From Gammaproteobacteria bacterium (GTDB lineage: Bacteria > Pseudomonadota > Gammaproteobacteria > DSM-16500): a DNA stretch of 38,603 nucleotides. Below the pieces are notes generated by a model. The model had not been told where the DNA came from. It was given only the letters and a program-made list of their open reading frames with translations, and did no database searches. The DNA is taken from NCBI GenBank assembly GCA_013287085.1, contig JABDEM010000012.1:1-38603 (forward strand), read 5' to 3'. Shown here one piece after another: positions 38,289 through 38,603 of the stretch (the stretch's first letter is position 1; every line of letters starts with the position of its first letter). Both the position numbers and the translations under genes were made by a program.

Positions 38289-38603
38289 ATGGAATGGGAA
38301 ACAGTCATTGGTTTAGAAGTCCATACGCAATTATTAACAAAAACTAAAATTTTCTCAGGCGCATCTACAGCCTTTGGAGCAGAGCCTAACACCCAAGCTT
38401 GCGCCATTGATTTAGGATTTCCGGGAGTACTCCCGGTTTTAAATAAAGCCGTCGTTGATATGGCGATTAAACTGGGTTTAGGCATTCATGCCAATATCCA
38501 AAAAAAATCCGTCTTCGCACGTAAAAATTATTTTTATCCTGATTTACCAAAAGGCTATCAAATCAGCCAATTTGAATTGCCTGTAGTACAAGGCGGTTAT
38601 TTA
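38289..38603 (+). CDS. gatB: Asp/Glu-tRNA amidotransferase subunit B (5' part, runs off window)
   Basis: 105 codons are visible before the window ends. GatB binds the tRNA and activates the misacylated residue with ATP. The opening [20 protein letters not shown], then [22 protein letters not shown] and [18 protein letters not shown] are typical of GatB. It begins one base after the gatA stop. Confidence 0.96.
   Translation, partial: MEWETVIGLEVHTQLLTKTKIFSGASTAFGAEPNTQACAIDLGFPGVLPVLNKAVVDMAIKLGLGIHANIQKKSVFARKNYFYPDLPKGYQISQFELPVVQGGYL

Overview
The window is AT-rich bacterial chromosome and gene-dense on both strands. Gene content and order point to a gammaproteobacterium. Diagnostic blocks are dnaX-ybaB-recR behind the SRP RNA, eno-ftsB-surE-nlpD-rpoS, DUF2066-perM-hda, mrp divergent from metG, and mreBCD-rng-yhdP. 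The low GC, GatCAB amidotransferase, PPi-dependent phosphofructokinase, a short RnfB-like ferredoxin and unique orphan proteins fit the order Legionellales (Legionella/Coxiella-like, intracellular or protist-associated). That placement is inference. No insertion sequence, phage, CRISPR array or integron is visible, and no gap without a gene or RNA exceeds 300 bases.

Layout. 1-2113 (-): msbA and the 5' part of lpxK (lipid A export and synthesis). 2174-4115 (+): dapD-dapE (lysine/meso-DAP synthesis). 4158-4390 (+): tRNA-Ser(GGA) and 4.5S SRP RNA. 4415-8690 (+): dnaX, ybaB, recR, then two accessory genes, a secreted phospholipase D-like protein and an unknown beta-rich protein. 8635-10493 (-): mpl, an unlisted 29-codon membrane microprotein and apaG. 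10564-13439 (+): a FixL/FixJ-like two-component pair and a UspA protein. 13557-14819 (+): PPi-PFK. 14884-15744 (+): an orphan gene under a near-consensus Fur box. 15722-22566 (-): DUF2066, perM, hda, eno, ftsB, surE, nlpD, rpoS. 22766-23104 (+): ihfB. 23119-26652 (-): a large helical orphan protein, mrp/apbC, dcd. 26741-29132 (+): metG and the ferredoxin. 29129-36405 (-): mreB, mreC, mreD, rng, yhdP. 36527-38603 (+): gatC, gatA and the start of gatB.

Most genes are housekeeping: envelope growth (MreBCD, Mpl, DapDE, MsbA/LpxK, FtsB, NlpD, YhdP), replication control (DnaX, Hda, IHF), RNA and translation (RNase G, MetRS, GatCAB, tRNA, SRP) and stationary phase (RpoS, SurE, Usp). The points most worth a second look are: (1) an RNase G lacking about 110 residues that include the 5'-monophosphate sensor, with its catalytic residues intact; (2) mreC apparently initiating at ATT behind a well-placed Shine-Dalgarno; (3) a Fur-controlled orphan gene; (4) a 29-codon membrane microprotein between mpl and apaG; (5) a 687-residue helical orphan protein placed between mrp and metG; (6) the secreted PLD plus unknown protein pair attached to the recR operon.
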